Assembly: GCA_030601485.1 (NCBI GenBank)
Contig: JAUVTO010000020.1
Span: forward strand, 1-15,489
From: Desulfobacterales bacterium
Lineage (GTDB): Bacteria > Desulfobacterota > Desulfobacteria > Desulfobacterales > UBA11574
DNA length: 15,489 bases
Reading direction: 5' to 3'
Below are positions 1 through 6,766 of this stretch, piece by piece; within the stretch, counting starts at the first letter, position 1, and each line of letters begins with the position of its first letter. The translations under genes and the position numbers were made by a program. The notes beneath the pieces were generated by a model. That model searched no databases. It was not told where the DNA came from and saw only the letters and a program-made list of their open reading frames with translations.

Positions 1-168
1 GTTCAGGCACGATTGTTGATTGGCGATTGATGATTGTTGATTTAAAAACCAAAATAAATTCATAGAGTTGGTAGCGGCACGATTAGAGCTGAATTCCGCT
101 TTATGGGGTTTTCGGTCAAGCACTAACTATATTGATTTTCTTCTATTCTTTTAAAAAGTTTTCTCCAT

Positions 169-210
169 TTGGCACGAAACTTGAACAAGTTTATAATCAT
201 GATTTATATT
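169..210 (+). promoter_or_regulatory. candidate promoter of the nifU-nifS-cysE-cysK operon
   Basis: Two overlapping promoter readings are possible. A sigma-54-like element TTGGCAC-GAAAC-TTGA lies at 169-184: the -24 GG is perfect, but the -12 box reads TTGA instead of TTGC. A sigma-70-like element has TTGAAC at 181-186 and TATATT at 205-210 with an 18-base spacer. The imperfect -12 box makes the sigma-70 reading somewhat more likely. Either gives a leader of about 60-80 bases before the nifU start. The rest of 1-277 has no credible gene. Confidence 0.4.
177..192. promoter_or_regulatory. perfect palindrome, candidate operator
   Basis: AAACTTG-AA-CAAGTTT is a perfect dyad of 7-base arms around two bases. 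It covers the -35 of the sigma-70 reading and the -12 of the sigma-54 reading, where a bound repressor would block transcription. The regulator is unknown. A cysteine- or Fe-S-responsive repressor is an inference from the downstream genes; the site does not match the E. coli IscR type 1 consensus as I recall it. Confidence 0.4.
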
Positions 211-277
211 TTTATATAGTTATTTTTTTTATGACGATTATCAGGGGTCATTTTGTATACTAATACAGGAGGATACC

Positions 278-1108
278 ATGTGGGAATATACCGGAAAAGT
301 AAAAGATCATTTTTTAAATCCGCGAAATGTGGGCGTGATAGAACACGCTGATGGTGTTGGCGAAGTCGGCTCACTGGCATGCGGCGATGCTTTAAAACTC
401 ACTTTAAAAGTTGATGGCGATAAAAGAATTAGCGATGCAAAATTCCAAACCTTCGGTTGTGCAAGTGCCATTGCATCATCTTCCGCTCTGACTGAAATGA
501 TCAAGGGAATTACAATAGATGAAGCGGAAAAAATTACGAATAATGATATTGCGGAATATCTTGGAGGACTTCCAAAGGAAAAGATGCACTGCAGTGTTAT
601 GGGCCGTGATGCTTTGGAAAAAGCAATAGCCAATTACAGGGGCGAACCGGAAAAAGAGGTTGACGGTGAAATTGTGTGTGAGTGCTTTGGGGTCACCGAT
701 CTTGAAATCCAAAGAGCAGTTAAGGAAAACAGCCTGAAAACCATCGAGGATGTCACGGATTATGTTAAAGCAGGGGGCGGGTGTGGGAACTGCCACGATA
801 AAATTCAGGAAATCATTGCATCTGTTAACGGCACGCCCTTTACGGAGAAGACAAGACCTGCGGGATTGACCAATATCCAGAAAATCAGGCTTATTGAAGA
901 GACATTGGAACGTGAAATTCAACCCGAACTGAAAAAAGACGGTGGCGGTATTGAATTTATTGATTTTGCCGATAATACGGTCTTCGTAAAACTGCGTGGC
1001 ACCTGCTCGACATGCAGCGCATCTCAAGTGACGTTGAAACATTATGTGGAAACAAGGATAAAGGAACTGGTTTCCCCTGAACTGGTGGTAGAAGAGGTGA
1101 AACAATGA
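278..1108 (+). CDS. nifU: NifU, three-domain Fe-S cluster assembly scaffold
   Basis: A cytoplasmic scaffold on which NifS-derived sulfur and iron form [2Fe-2S]/[4Fe-4S] clusters for transfer to apoproteins. All three classic NifU parts are visible in 276 residues. The IscU-like N-domain has Cys35, Asp37, Cys61 and Cys105 (SLACGD, FGCASA, HCSVMG). The central BFD-like ferredoxin domain has Cys134, Cys136, Cys169 and Cys172 (CEC, CGNC). The C-terminal Nfu domain has the Cys243-x2-Cys246 motif. The start is fixed by a perfect AGGAGG at 267-272, five bases before the ATG. The last four bases overlap nifS, so translation is coupled. No nitrogenase genes are nearby; together with the cysteine genes this suggests a housekeeping Fe-S role, though a link to nitrogen fixation cannot be excluded. 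Confidence 0.95.
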   Translation: MWEYTGKVKDHFLNPRNVGVIEHADGVGEVGSLACGDALKLTLKVDGDKRISDAKFQTFGCASAIASSSALTEMIKGITIDEAEKITNNDIAEYLGGLPKEKMHCSVMGRDALEKAIANYRGEPEKEVDGEIVCECFGVTDLEIQRAVKENSLKTIEDVTDYVKAGGGCGNCHDKIQEIIASVNGTPFTEKTRPAGLTNIQKIRLIEETLEREIQPELKKDGGGIEFIDFADNTVFVKLRGTCSTCSASQVTLKHYVETRIKELVSPELVVEEVKQ

Positions 1109-2289
1109 AGACGATATATGTGGACAATAACGCAACAACACGGGTTGCCCCGGAGGTGCTGGAAGTGATGCTTCCATATTTAAGTGAGTTTTACGGCAAC
1201 CCGTCCAGTATGCATTCCTTCGGCGGGAAAGTAGCACATAATATCGAGGAAGCGCGCGCAAAAGTTGCATTGTTGATCAACGCATCGCCTGATGAAATCA
1301 TGTTTACCAGTTGCGGAACCGAAAGTGACAGTACCGCTATCCATGCGGCAATCTCATCTGTCCCCGATAAAAAACATATTATAACCTCAAGGGTAGAACA
1401 TCCTGCCGTAAAGAATTTATTTGAGCATCTTTCAAAAAAGGGCTACCGGGTCACATTTGTTCCGGTTGACCGAAAGGGAATGCTTGACCTCGATTATCTG
1501 TATAACAGTCTTACCGGTGACACCGCCATTGTAAGTATTATGTGGGCAAATAACGAAACCGGAATGATTTTTCCGATCGAAGAAATATCACAGGTCATAA
1601 AGAAAAAAGGGATTGTTTTTCATACCGATGCGGTTCAAGCTGTCGGCAAGATACCAATCGATGTCAGCAAATCAGAAATAGACATGCTTTCTATTTCAGG
1701 GCATAAGATTCATGCACCCAAAGGAATCGGCGCCCTTTATGTCCGTAAAGGGACCCGATTTTCTCCGTTTCTTATCGGCGGCCATCAAGAAAGCGGCCGT
1801 CGAGGCGGAACCGAGAATGTCGTCTACATTATCGGGCTTGGAAAGGCAAGCGAGCTGGCGGAAATCCACCTCGGAGAGATGACAACCCATGTCGGAAAAT
1901 TACGGGACAAGCTTGAAAATGAATTATTAAGGTGCATCCCCAATGTTATGATAAACGGGGACACAGAGAATCGACTTCCCAATACCACAAGCATTAGCTT
2001 TGAATATGTGGAAGGTGAATCGATTCTTTTAATGATGGATGAATTGGGCATTTGTGCTTCCTCAGGTTCGGCATGCACATCAGGTTCTCTTGAACCTTCT
2101 CATGTTTTGCGCGCCATGGGCGTCCCGTTTACGGCCGCACACGGGTCCATACGATTCAGCCTGGGTGTCTACAATACGAAAGAAGAAATCGATTTTATTG
2201 TAGAAAAGCTTCCGCCGATTATTGAAAACCTTAGAAATATGTCACCCTTTTGGAATAACTTAGAGGCTTCGCCCCAACGGGACGTATGA
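1105..2289 (+). CDS. nifS: NifS cysteine desulfurase
   Basis: A PLP enzyme that converts cysteine to alanine and delivers persulfide sulfur to NifU. The 394-residue length fits class I desulfurases of the NifS/IscS group. The N-terminal VDNNATT motif, the PLP lysine Lys201 in SGHKIHAPKG, and the catalytic Cys324 in SGSACTSGSLEPSHVL are visible. The SACTSG loop is the NifS/IscS-type active site, not the SufS type. The start overlaps the nifU stop (ATGA), with GAGGTG just upstream. A gap of 56 bases leads to cysE, which supplies the precursor of its substrate. NifS and IscS are hard to separate by sequence alone; the three-domain NifU partner supports the NifS name. Confidence 0.93.
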   Translation: MKTIYVDNNATTRVAPEVLEVMLPYLSEFYGNPSSMHSFGGKVAHNIEEARAKVALLINASPDEIMFTSCGTESDSTAIHAAISSVPDKKHIITSRVEHPAVKNLFEHLSKKGYRVTFVPVDRKGMLDLDYLYNSLTGDTAIVSIMWANNETGMIFPIEEISQVIKKKGIVFHTDAVQAVGKIPIDVSKSEIDMLSISGHKIHAPKGIGALYVRKGTRFSPFLIGGHQESGRRGGTENVVYIIGLGKASELAEIHLGEMTTHVGKLRDKLENELLRCIPNVMINGDTENRLPNTTSISFEYVEGESILLMMDELGICASSGSACTSGSLEPSHVLRAMGVPFTAAHGSIRFSLGVYNTKEEIDFIVEKLPPIIENLRNMSPFWNNLEASPQRDV

Positions 2290-2345
2290 TTATCAGGATA
2301 ATGTAACAGTTGCCGAGTTGACGTTTTTTATGGGAGCTTTTTAAA

Positions 2346-3296
2346 ATGGATAACAGTATAAAAGAAAATCAACACACATGCAAAACAGATGTGGAATCCC
2401 TTTCCCAATACAGGGAAAAACTGCCGGGAATTGTTGAGAACATCATCGAAAACTGTGGTGACAGTCAATGCTTCACTCATGTGGACTATGAACCGATTCC
2501 CTCGGAAGGATATGTTGTTGATATCATAAATAAATTAAGGGAAATTCTTTTCCCTGGGTATTTTACCAGGGAAAAGATCGATCCTGTCAACCTGAAATAC
2601 AACATCGGACAATCTGTTTCAGTTCTGTTTGATATGCTTTCCGAGCAGATTACCCACAACATGAGGCACGACTGCTTTAGATACGATCTGCCGTGCAGAG
2701 AATGCGAAGAGCAAGGACAAAAAATTGCTCTTGACTTTCTGGAATCTATTCCATCCATACGAAAAATCTTGGCAACAGATGTACGGGCAATATATGATGG
2801 AGATCCTGCTGCAAAAAGCTATGACGAGATTATCTTCAGCTATCCCGGTATGTTTGCTATAACCGTACATAGGGCGGCCCATAAGCTTTTTAAATTTCAA
2901 GTGCCGCTTCTTCCTCGAATCATGACGGAACATGCCCACAGTTTAACCGGTATAGATATCCATCCAGGGGCTGAAATCGGGGAAAGTTTTGTGATTGATC
3001 ATGGAACGGGCGTGGTGATCGGTGAAACCACAGCAATCGGTAAAAACGTGCGCATCTACCAGGGAGTAACTCTGGGCGCCCTTTCACTGCCTAAAGATGC
3101 CGGGGAGCGGTTGAGAGGAAAGAAGCGCCATCCCACAATAGAAGACGATGTTATCATCTATTCAGGCGCTACGATTTTGGGCGGAGATACCGTAATCGGT
3201 GCGCGTTCCGTAATCGGAGGAAATGTCTGGATAACGGAATCTGTTCCTCCGGATACTAAGGTGATAATGGAAACACCGCGGTTGATCTATAAATAG
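2346..3296 (+). CDS. cysE: serine O-acetyltransferase, long N-terminal form
   Basis: Transfers acetyl from acetyl-CoA to serine, giving O-acetylserine for cysteine synthesis. The C-terminal half (about 200-305) is a left-handed beta-helix with hexapeptide repeats. Recognisable residues are Asp204 and His206 in GIDIHPGA, the catalytic His219 in DHGTGVVIGE, and His262 in RHPTIED. At 316 residues it is about 40 longer than E. coli CysE because of an extended helical N-terminus that includes a small Cys cluster (CRECEEQ, about 117-123). It ends in PRLIYK and so lacks the C-terminal isoleucine that E. coli CysE inserts into CysK; a classical cysteine synthase complex may not form. The start follows a GGGAG-like site. 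It sits directly before cysK. Confidence 0.9.
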   Translation: MDNSIKENQHTCKTDVESLSQYREKLPGIVENIIENCGDSQCFTHVDYEPIPSEGYVVDIINKLREILFPGYFTREKIDPVNLKYNIGQSVSVLFDMLSEQITHNMRHDCFRYDLPCRECEEQGQKIALDFLESIPSIRKILATDVRAIYDGDPAAKSYDEIIFSYPGMFAITVHRAAHKLFKFQVPLLPRIMTEHAHSLTGIDIHPGAEIGESFVIDHGTGVVIGETTAIGKNVRIYQGVTLGALSLPKDAGERLRGKKRHPTIEDDVIIYSGATILGGDTVIGARSVIGGNVWITESVPPDTKVIMETPRLIYK

Positions 3297-3339
3297 CTCG
3301 ATATTGGATATACATTGAAGGATTCAGGAATTAAAGGAT

Positions 3340-4266
3340 ATGAAAATATTTTCCAACATCGGCACAACCATTGGTTCAACACCTCTGGTACGGCTGAATA
3401 CCATTACTCAAGGCCTTGATGCTGAACTACTTGCCAAGCTTGAGTTTTTCAATCCTCTGGGGAGTGTTAAGGACCGGATTGCCGCATCAATGATTGATGC
3501 AGCAGAGGCTGAAGGGTTGATCGGCCCGGATACACTCGTGGTGGAACCCACCAGCGGAAATACGGGTATTGCGCTTGCCTTTATCTGTGCGGTAAAGGGA
3601 TATGGTCTATGCCTTACCATGCCGGACACCATGAGTATGGAAAGAAGAAAACTGCTTAAACAGCTTGGTGCGGAACTTGTTCTTACGCCGGGTTCCCAAG
3701 GAATGAAAGGGGCTATTACAAGGGCGGAAGAAATTATCAATTCGCGAAAAGACGCATTTATGCCCGACCAGTTCAGGAATCCGGCCAATCCGAAAATCCA
3801 CAGAGAGACCACCGCACAAGAGATATGGAAAGATACTGACGGCCGGGTGGATATACTGGTTGCCGGTGTTGGTACCGGCGGTACCATAACCGGTGTGGCC
3901 CAGATGATAAAATCACGGAAACCGTCCTTTAAAGCTATTGCTGTTGAACCTGAAGATTCTCCCGTATTGTCCGGAGGAACGGCCGGACCTCATAAGATTC
4001 AGGGCATTGGCGCCGGTTTTATTCCTCATGTTCTCGAGACCTCAATAATAGATGAAATCGTAACGGTATCTAATGATGAGGCATTTGATACCTCACGGAT
4101 GCTGGCGAAAACAGAGGGGATACTCTGCGGCATTTCATCGGGCGCTGCCACGGCCGCTGCCCTTAAAATTGCAAAACGAAGAGAGTCAAAAGGCAAATGC
4201 GTCGTAGTGATATTACCGAGTACCGGCGAACGGTATATCAGCACGGAACTTTTTTCTGAAATTTAA
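3340..4266 (+). CDS. cysK: cysteine synthase (O-acetylserine sulfhydrylase)
   Basis: A PLP enzyme that joins O-acetylserine and sulfide to make cysteine in the cytoplasm. Family marks are the Schiff-base lysine Lys44 in NPLGSVKDRIA, the substrate loop TSGNTG at 71-76, the phosphate-binding GTGGT at 178-182, and PSTGERY at 293-299. The length of 308 is normal for CysK. An AAGGAT ribosome site precedes the ATG. In a sulfate reducer, sulfide is abundant, so CysE plus CysK are enough to fix it into cysteine, which NifS then uses. CysM and beta-synthase relatives share these motifs, but the adjacent cysE favours CysK. The frame stays open after the TAA, running into a short stretch with two CxxCH motifs. 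Confidence 0.93.
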   Translation: MKIFSNIGTTIGSTPLVRLNTITQGLDAELLAKLEFFNPLGSVKDRIAASMIDAAEAEGLIGPDTLVVEPTSGNTGIALAFICAVKGYGLCLTMPDTMSMERRKLLKQLGAELVLTPGSQGMKGAITRAEEIINSRKDAFMPDQFRNPANPKIHRETTAQEIWKDTDGRVDILVAGVGTGGTITGVAQMIKSRKPSFKAIAVEPEDSPVLSGGTAGPHKIQGIGAGFIPHVLETSIIDEIVTVSNDEAFDTSRMLAKTEGILCGISSGAATAAALKIAKRRESKGKCVVVILPSTGERYISTELFSEI

Positions 4267-4428
4267 CTCGGATTTCCGAAGAAGATTGGAATAATAAAGA
4301 ATTTAAAAGCTCAGAAAAAACTCGCAAAGAAGAAGGTTATGAATCATTGCAGGAGCTGCCACCGAAAATTGGTCAAACAAGGTAAAAAGGCCGGTCCCAC
4401 CTCATGTAAAAAGTGTCACTCTAAATAG
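4267..4428 (+). pseudogene. short frame with two CxxCH motifs, probable remnant of a class III c-type cytochrome
   Basis: In the same frame as cysK and directly after its stop codon, 53 codons stay open until TAG at 4426-4428. The only ATG, at 4339, gives 29 residues containing CRSCH and CKKCH, joined by a lysine-rich linker with GPTSC. Two CxxCH motifs with a K-rich GPT linker resemble the last hemes of cytochrome c3-family proteins. No signal peptide is present and the remaining heme motifs are missing, so export and heme attachment are unlikely; I read it as a degraded 3' fragment. Alternatives are a tiny cytoplasmic zinc-ribbon protein (two CxxC pairs about 20 residues apart) or a readthrough tail of CysK. 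A GAAGAAGG purine stretch sits only two bases before the ATG. Confidence 0.4.
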
Positions 4429-4441
4429 GAAACTCTTTATC

Positions 4442-5419
4442 ATGTTAGTTTTAGGTTTACAGGGAAGTCCTCGAAAGAAGGGAAACACCAATTATCTTCT
4501 TACAGCATTTATGAACGAAGCTGAAAGATTCGGGGTCAGGACACATGTCATTGAAGTGGCTAAAAAGAATATCGTCCCATGCAAGGGCTGTGGTTTTTGC
4601 GAAAAAAAGGGTCACTGTATCACTCAAGACGACGATATGGCATGTGAAATCTACTCTTTGCTTCGTAAAGCCGATGTGATTGTGGCAGCTTCTCCGATAT
4701 TCTTTTACAATGTGACTGCCCAGCTCAAGGCCCTTATTGACAGGAGCCAGACCCTGTGGGCCCGGAAATACAGGCTTAACATCGAGGATCCCGGAGGGAA
4801 AATGAGACGTGGATTTCTGTTGTCTCTGGGGGCCACCAAAGGAAAAAATCTTTTCGAAGGGGTTAAACTGACGGCCCAATATTTTTTTGATGCCGTCGCA
4901 GCAAGTTATGAGGGGAGCCTCACTTACTGGCGGATAGAACATCGCGGGGATATGGAAAAGCATCCAACCATACATGAAGAGGTCCGGGATGCGGTGACTC
5001 GTCTTTTAAAACCTTTTCTGGCCCGAAAAATAATCTTATTTGTATGCCGAGAAAATGCCTGTCGCAGCCAGATGGCTTCGGCATTTACCCAATATTTGGC
5101 CGGAGATAAAATTGAAGCCTTGTCTGCAGGAAGCGAACCCGCAGATGAAATCAATTCTGATATGGTGGAAGTTATGCGGGAAAAAGGGATAGACATGACC
5201 TTCCGAAGAACCCGATCCCTGAATCAAGCTCTTTCGGAGTCACAACCGGATATGATCATAAGCATGGGGTGTCAGGAAGAATGCCCATTGATACCGGGTG
5301 CCAAAATACAGGACTGGGATTTGCCGGATCCTGCCGGCAAGTCCATGGAATTTATGCGAACTGTCCGTGATGAAATAGAAAATAAAGTAAAGGACCTTGT
5401 AAGCAGTGTTTCGATTTAA
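4442..5419 (+). CDS. fusion of iron-sulfur flavoprotein and LMW-phosphatase-type arsenate reductase
   Basis: Residues 1 to about 190 are a flavodoxin-like NAD(P)H-dependent FMN reductase/iron-sulfur flavoprotein. It has the FMN phosphate loop GSPRKKGNTN (8-17), the compact [4Fe-4S] motif Cys47-x2-Cys50-x2-Cys53-x5-Cys59, and SPIFFYNVTAQLKALIDR, typical of the family. Residues about 195-325 are an ArsC/low-molecular-weight tyrosine phosphatase domain. It has the CX5R loop Cys202-RENAC-Arg208-Ser, a second loop Cys Cys207, the redox pair candidates Cys277 and Cys281, and the acid loop DWDLPDPAGK. The thiols match the pI258-type arsenate reductase, not a plain phosphatase. I infer that the flavoprotein half passes electrons to the arsenate reductase half in place of thioredoxin. 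Nothing else for arsenic (arsB, arsR, acr3) lies nearby. AGGA sits about 11 bases before the start. Confidence 0.85.
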   Translation: MLVLGLQGSPRKKGNTNYLLTAFMNEAERFGVRTHVIEVAKKNIVPCKGCGFCEKKGHCITQDDDMACEIYSLLRKADVIVAASPIFFYNVTAQLKALIDRSQTLWARKYRLNIEDPGGKMRRGFLLSLGATKGKNLFEGVKLTAQYFFDAVAASYEGSLTYWRIEHRGDMEKHPTIHEEVRDAVTRLLKPFLARKIILFVCRENACRSQMASAFTQYLAGDKIEALSAGSEPADEINSDMVEVMREKGIDMTFRRTRSLNQALSESQPDMIISMGCQEECPLIPGAKIQDWDLPDPAGKSMEFMRTVRDEIENKVKDLVSSVSI

Positions 5420-5528
5420 GACAAAAACATTGTGCAAATAAAAAATAAAGTTTCTGATTGCTGGTCTTTTCTTTTTATCGTTTCCATCTATAATGATATA
5501 TTCTTGAAACTGACAAAAATTACAGCAG

Positions 5529-5996
5529 TTAGATTTTCTCCATCGCCCCGTAAGCGGCTTGTATTCTGTCCCGGAGTAAAAAACAAAGCTTTTCCATTAT
5601 GTTAAACCCAAGTTCGGTGTTGCCGATCATAATCCGCCTTAAATCCGAGCCCTTTATCGCCAAGACCGTTGTCGGTTTTTGACAAATGGCCGAGGACATA
5701 AGGGTGTGCGGAATGTCCAGAAGCGTGGACCAGCAACCCAAAACCCTTCCCTTGCCAAGGGCTTCGATGACGATATTCCCCTTACGTTTTCCCAAATCCA
5801 CGGATCTTTCCAGATGGATACGTCCGTGGGCAATCACGTAAAGATGCTCACCGTGATCCCCCTGTTGAAAAATATATTCACAACTTCGATACGTATTCAC
5901 TTGGCAAAGACTGGCAATTTCGGATATTTCATCTTTTCCCAGCAGCCCGAAAAACTCGCAACTTTCCAAGGCATATTCCATTTCTCTACGGTTCAT
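5529..5996 (-). CDS. stand-alone cyclic-nucleotide-binding-like domain protein
   Basis: A 155-residue protein whose body is the beta-roll of the CRP/FNR sensor domain (IFQQGDHGEHLYVIAHGRI at about 42-60, then LGKGRVLGCWSTLLD). It stops after the dimerisation helix, so the helix-turn-helix of CRP is absent. The residues that hold cAMP in CRP look altered: the GE pair is Gly87-Cys88 and no arginine follows at the expected place. It may therefore bind another ligand or act only by protein contacts. The ATG is preceded by AGAGGTG at good spacing. The gene converges with the arsenate reductase fusion and lies downstream of the cus operon's terminator with its own promoter. Its target cannot be told from the sequence. 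Confidence 0.75.
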   Translation of the reverse strand: MNRREMEYALESCEFFGLLGKDEISEIASLCQVNTYRSCEYIFQQGDHGEHLYVIAHGRIHLERSVDLGKRKGNIVIEALGKGRVLGCWSTLLDIPHTLMSSAICQKPTTVLAIKGSDLRRIMIGNTELGFNIMEKLCFLLRDRIQAAYGAMEKI

Positions 5997-6113
5997 ATGG
6001 CACCTCTTTCATTTGGCAATAAAAAAGATAGTTCCCTGTTTGGGCCATAGGCTGGGCCTCCGGATCGAAAAGCGTGGTCATGGTCCAAGGTTTTAGCCTG
6101 AAACTCAAATTAT

Positions 6114-6142
6114 ATTTTAACACAACTATTCCATGATTTCAA
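6114..6142 (-). promoter_or_regulatory. sigma-70-like promoter of the cyclic-nucleotide-domain gene
   Basis: Reading the minus strand, TTGAAA (6142-6137) and TAAAAT (6119-6114) are separated by exactly 17 bases, about 118 bases before the gene's ATG. A TATAAT overlaps just downstream but at poor spacing. It lies past the intrinsic terminator of the preceding operon, so the gene needs a promoter of its own. Confidence 0.45.
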
Positions 6143-6168
6143 TTCCGGATTGCAAAAGAACCAAAGAT

Positions 6169-6200
6169 AAAAAAAAGGAGCTCCGGAATAGAGAGCCCCT
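6169..6200 (-). terminator. intrinsic terminator of the cusCBA operon
   Basis: On the minus strand AGGGGCTC (6200-6193) pairs with GAGCTCCT (6183-6176) over eight base pairs with one G-U wobble and a 9-base loop, directly followed by a run of T (opposite the A run at 6169-6176). It lies about 85 bases after the stop of the last gene of the operon. The remainder of 6201-6286 shows nothing else. Confidence 0.8.
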
Positions 6201-6286
6201 GTTCTTCAAGTCCCTCGAACCATGCCAGAAGCTGCAATAAGAATCCGGCTGTTGTCCATGCAAGAACCTAAGCCCAGTACCGGCGG

Positions 6287-6766
6287 CTATCCATGGGGAT
6301 ACCAGAACTTGAAAAGATACTTTTCTTCGCCTACCTTTACCAGACAGATCACTCCGTATTTGCCTTTTTCGATAAATATAAAGTTGGCAGCATAGATTCC
6401 ATTGTAATTCTTCAGGCTATTTATTTGTTCATTTCCGTTGGGTTCGATCACTTTAACCTTTCCAACAGCGTCTTTAATCGGATGGTTAGCGGAATCATGA
6501 AACAGCTTTACCATAACGTGATGGGTAGCGCCGTTTGGATCTTTCATGTTCATGCTTGCCAGACTCATGATCTGGAACTCTGCGCGAACTCCGCCCACCA
6601 CCACCTGACGTTCATATGTGCCTGGAGGTGCATTGCGTTGCATTTTACCTTGGTCCGACGTCTTACTATTATCATGATCTTTATGGAATGTACCCTGTCC
6701 GGCCCATATTAGAGAGCTGCATGCAAGTAAGAAAAATATGTTGAATGTTGCGATTGTTTTTTTCAT
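6287..6766 (-). CDS. small exported FixH/YtkA-like protein of the cus operon
   Basis: A 159-residue protein with an N-terminal signal sequence (MKKTIATFNIFFLLA). Cys16 could be a lipidation site after LLA; alternatively signal peptidase I cuts near IWA22. The mature part (about 60-155) looks like a single beta-sandwich of the YtkA/FixH type, with HHVMVKLF and a VKVIEPNG strand-turn. A cluster Met67, Met72, Met74, His82, His83, Met85 could bind Cu(I)/Ag(I), a role played by CusF in E. coli, but this is inference; the fold is not CusF's as far as I can tell. The start overlaps the cusA stop (ATGA) and uses AGGAGGT inside the end of cusA, so it is the last gene of the operon. Confidence 0.7.
   Translation of the reverse strand: MKKTIATFNIFFLLACSSLIWAGQGTFHKDHDNSKTSDQGKMQRNAPPGTYERQVVVGGVRAEFQIMSLASMNMKDPNGATHHVMVKLFHDSANHPIKDAVGKVKVIEPNGNEQINSLKNYNGIYAANFIFIEKGKYGVICLVKVGEEKYLFKFWYPHG

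Noticed and set aside
476..1270. 264-codon frame on the minus strand opposite nifU/nifS
   Set aside because: Lies opposite two strongly supported genes; low-complexity composition and no family pattern.
5420..5528. Intrinsic terminator after the flavoprotein-arsenate reductase gene
   Set aside because: T-rich stretches occur but no stem of more than about 4-5 base pairs precedes them.
5679..6050. 123-codon frame on the + strand opposite the cyclic-nucleotide-domain gene
   Set aside because: Opposite a supported gene with its own ribosome site and promoter; no motif of its own.
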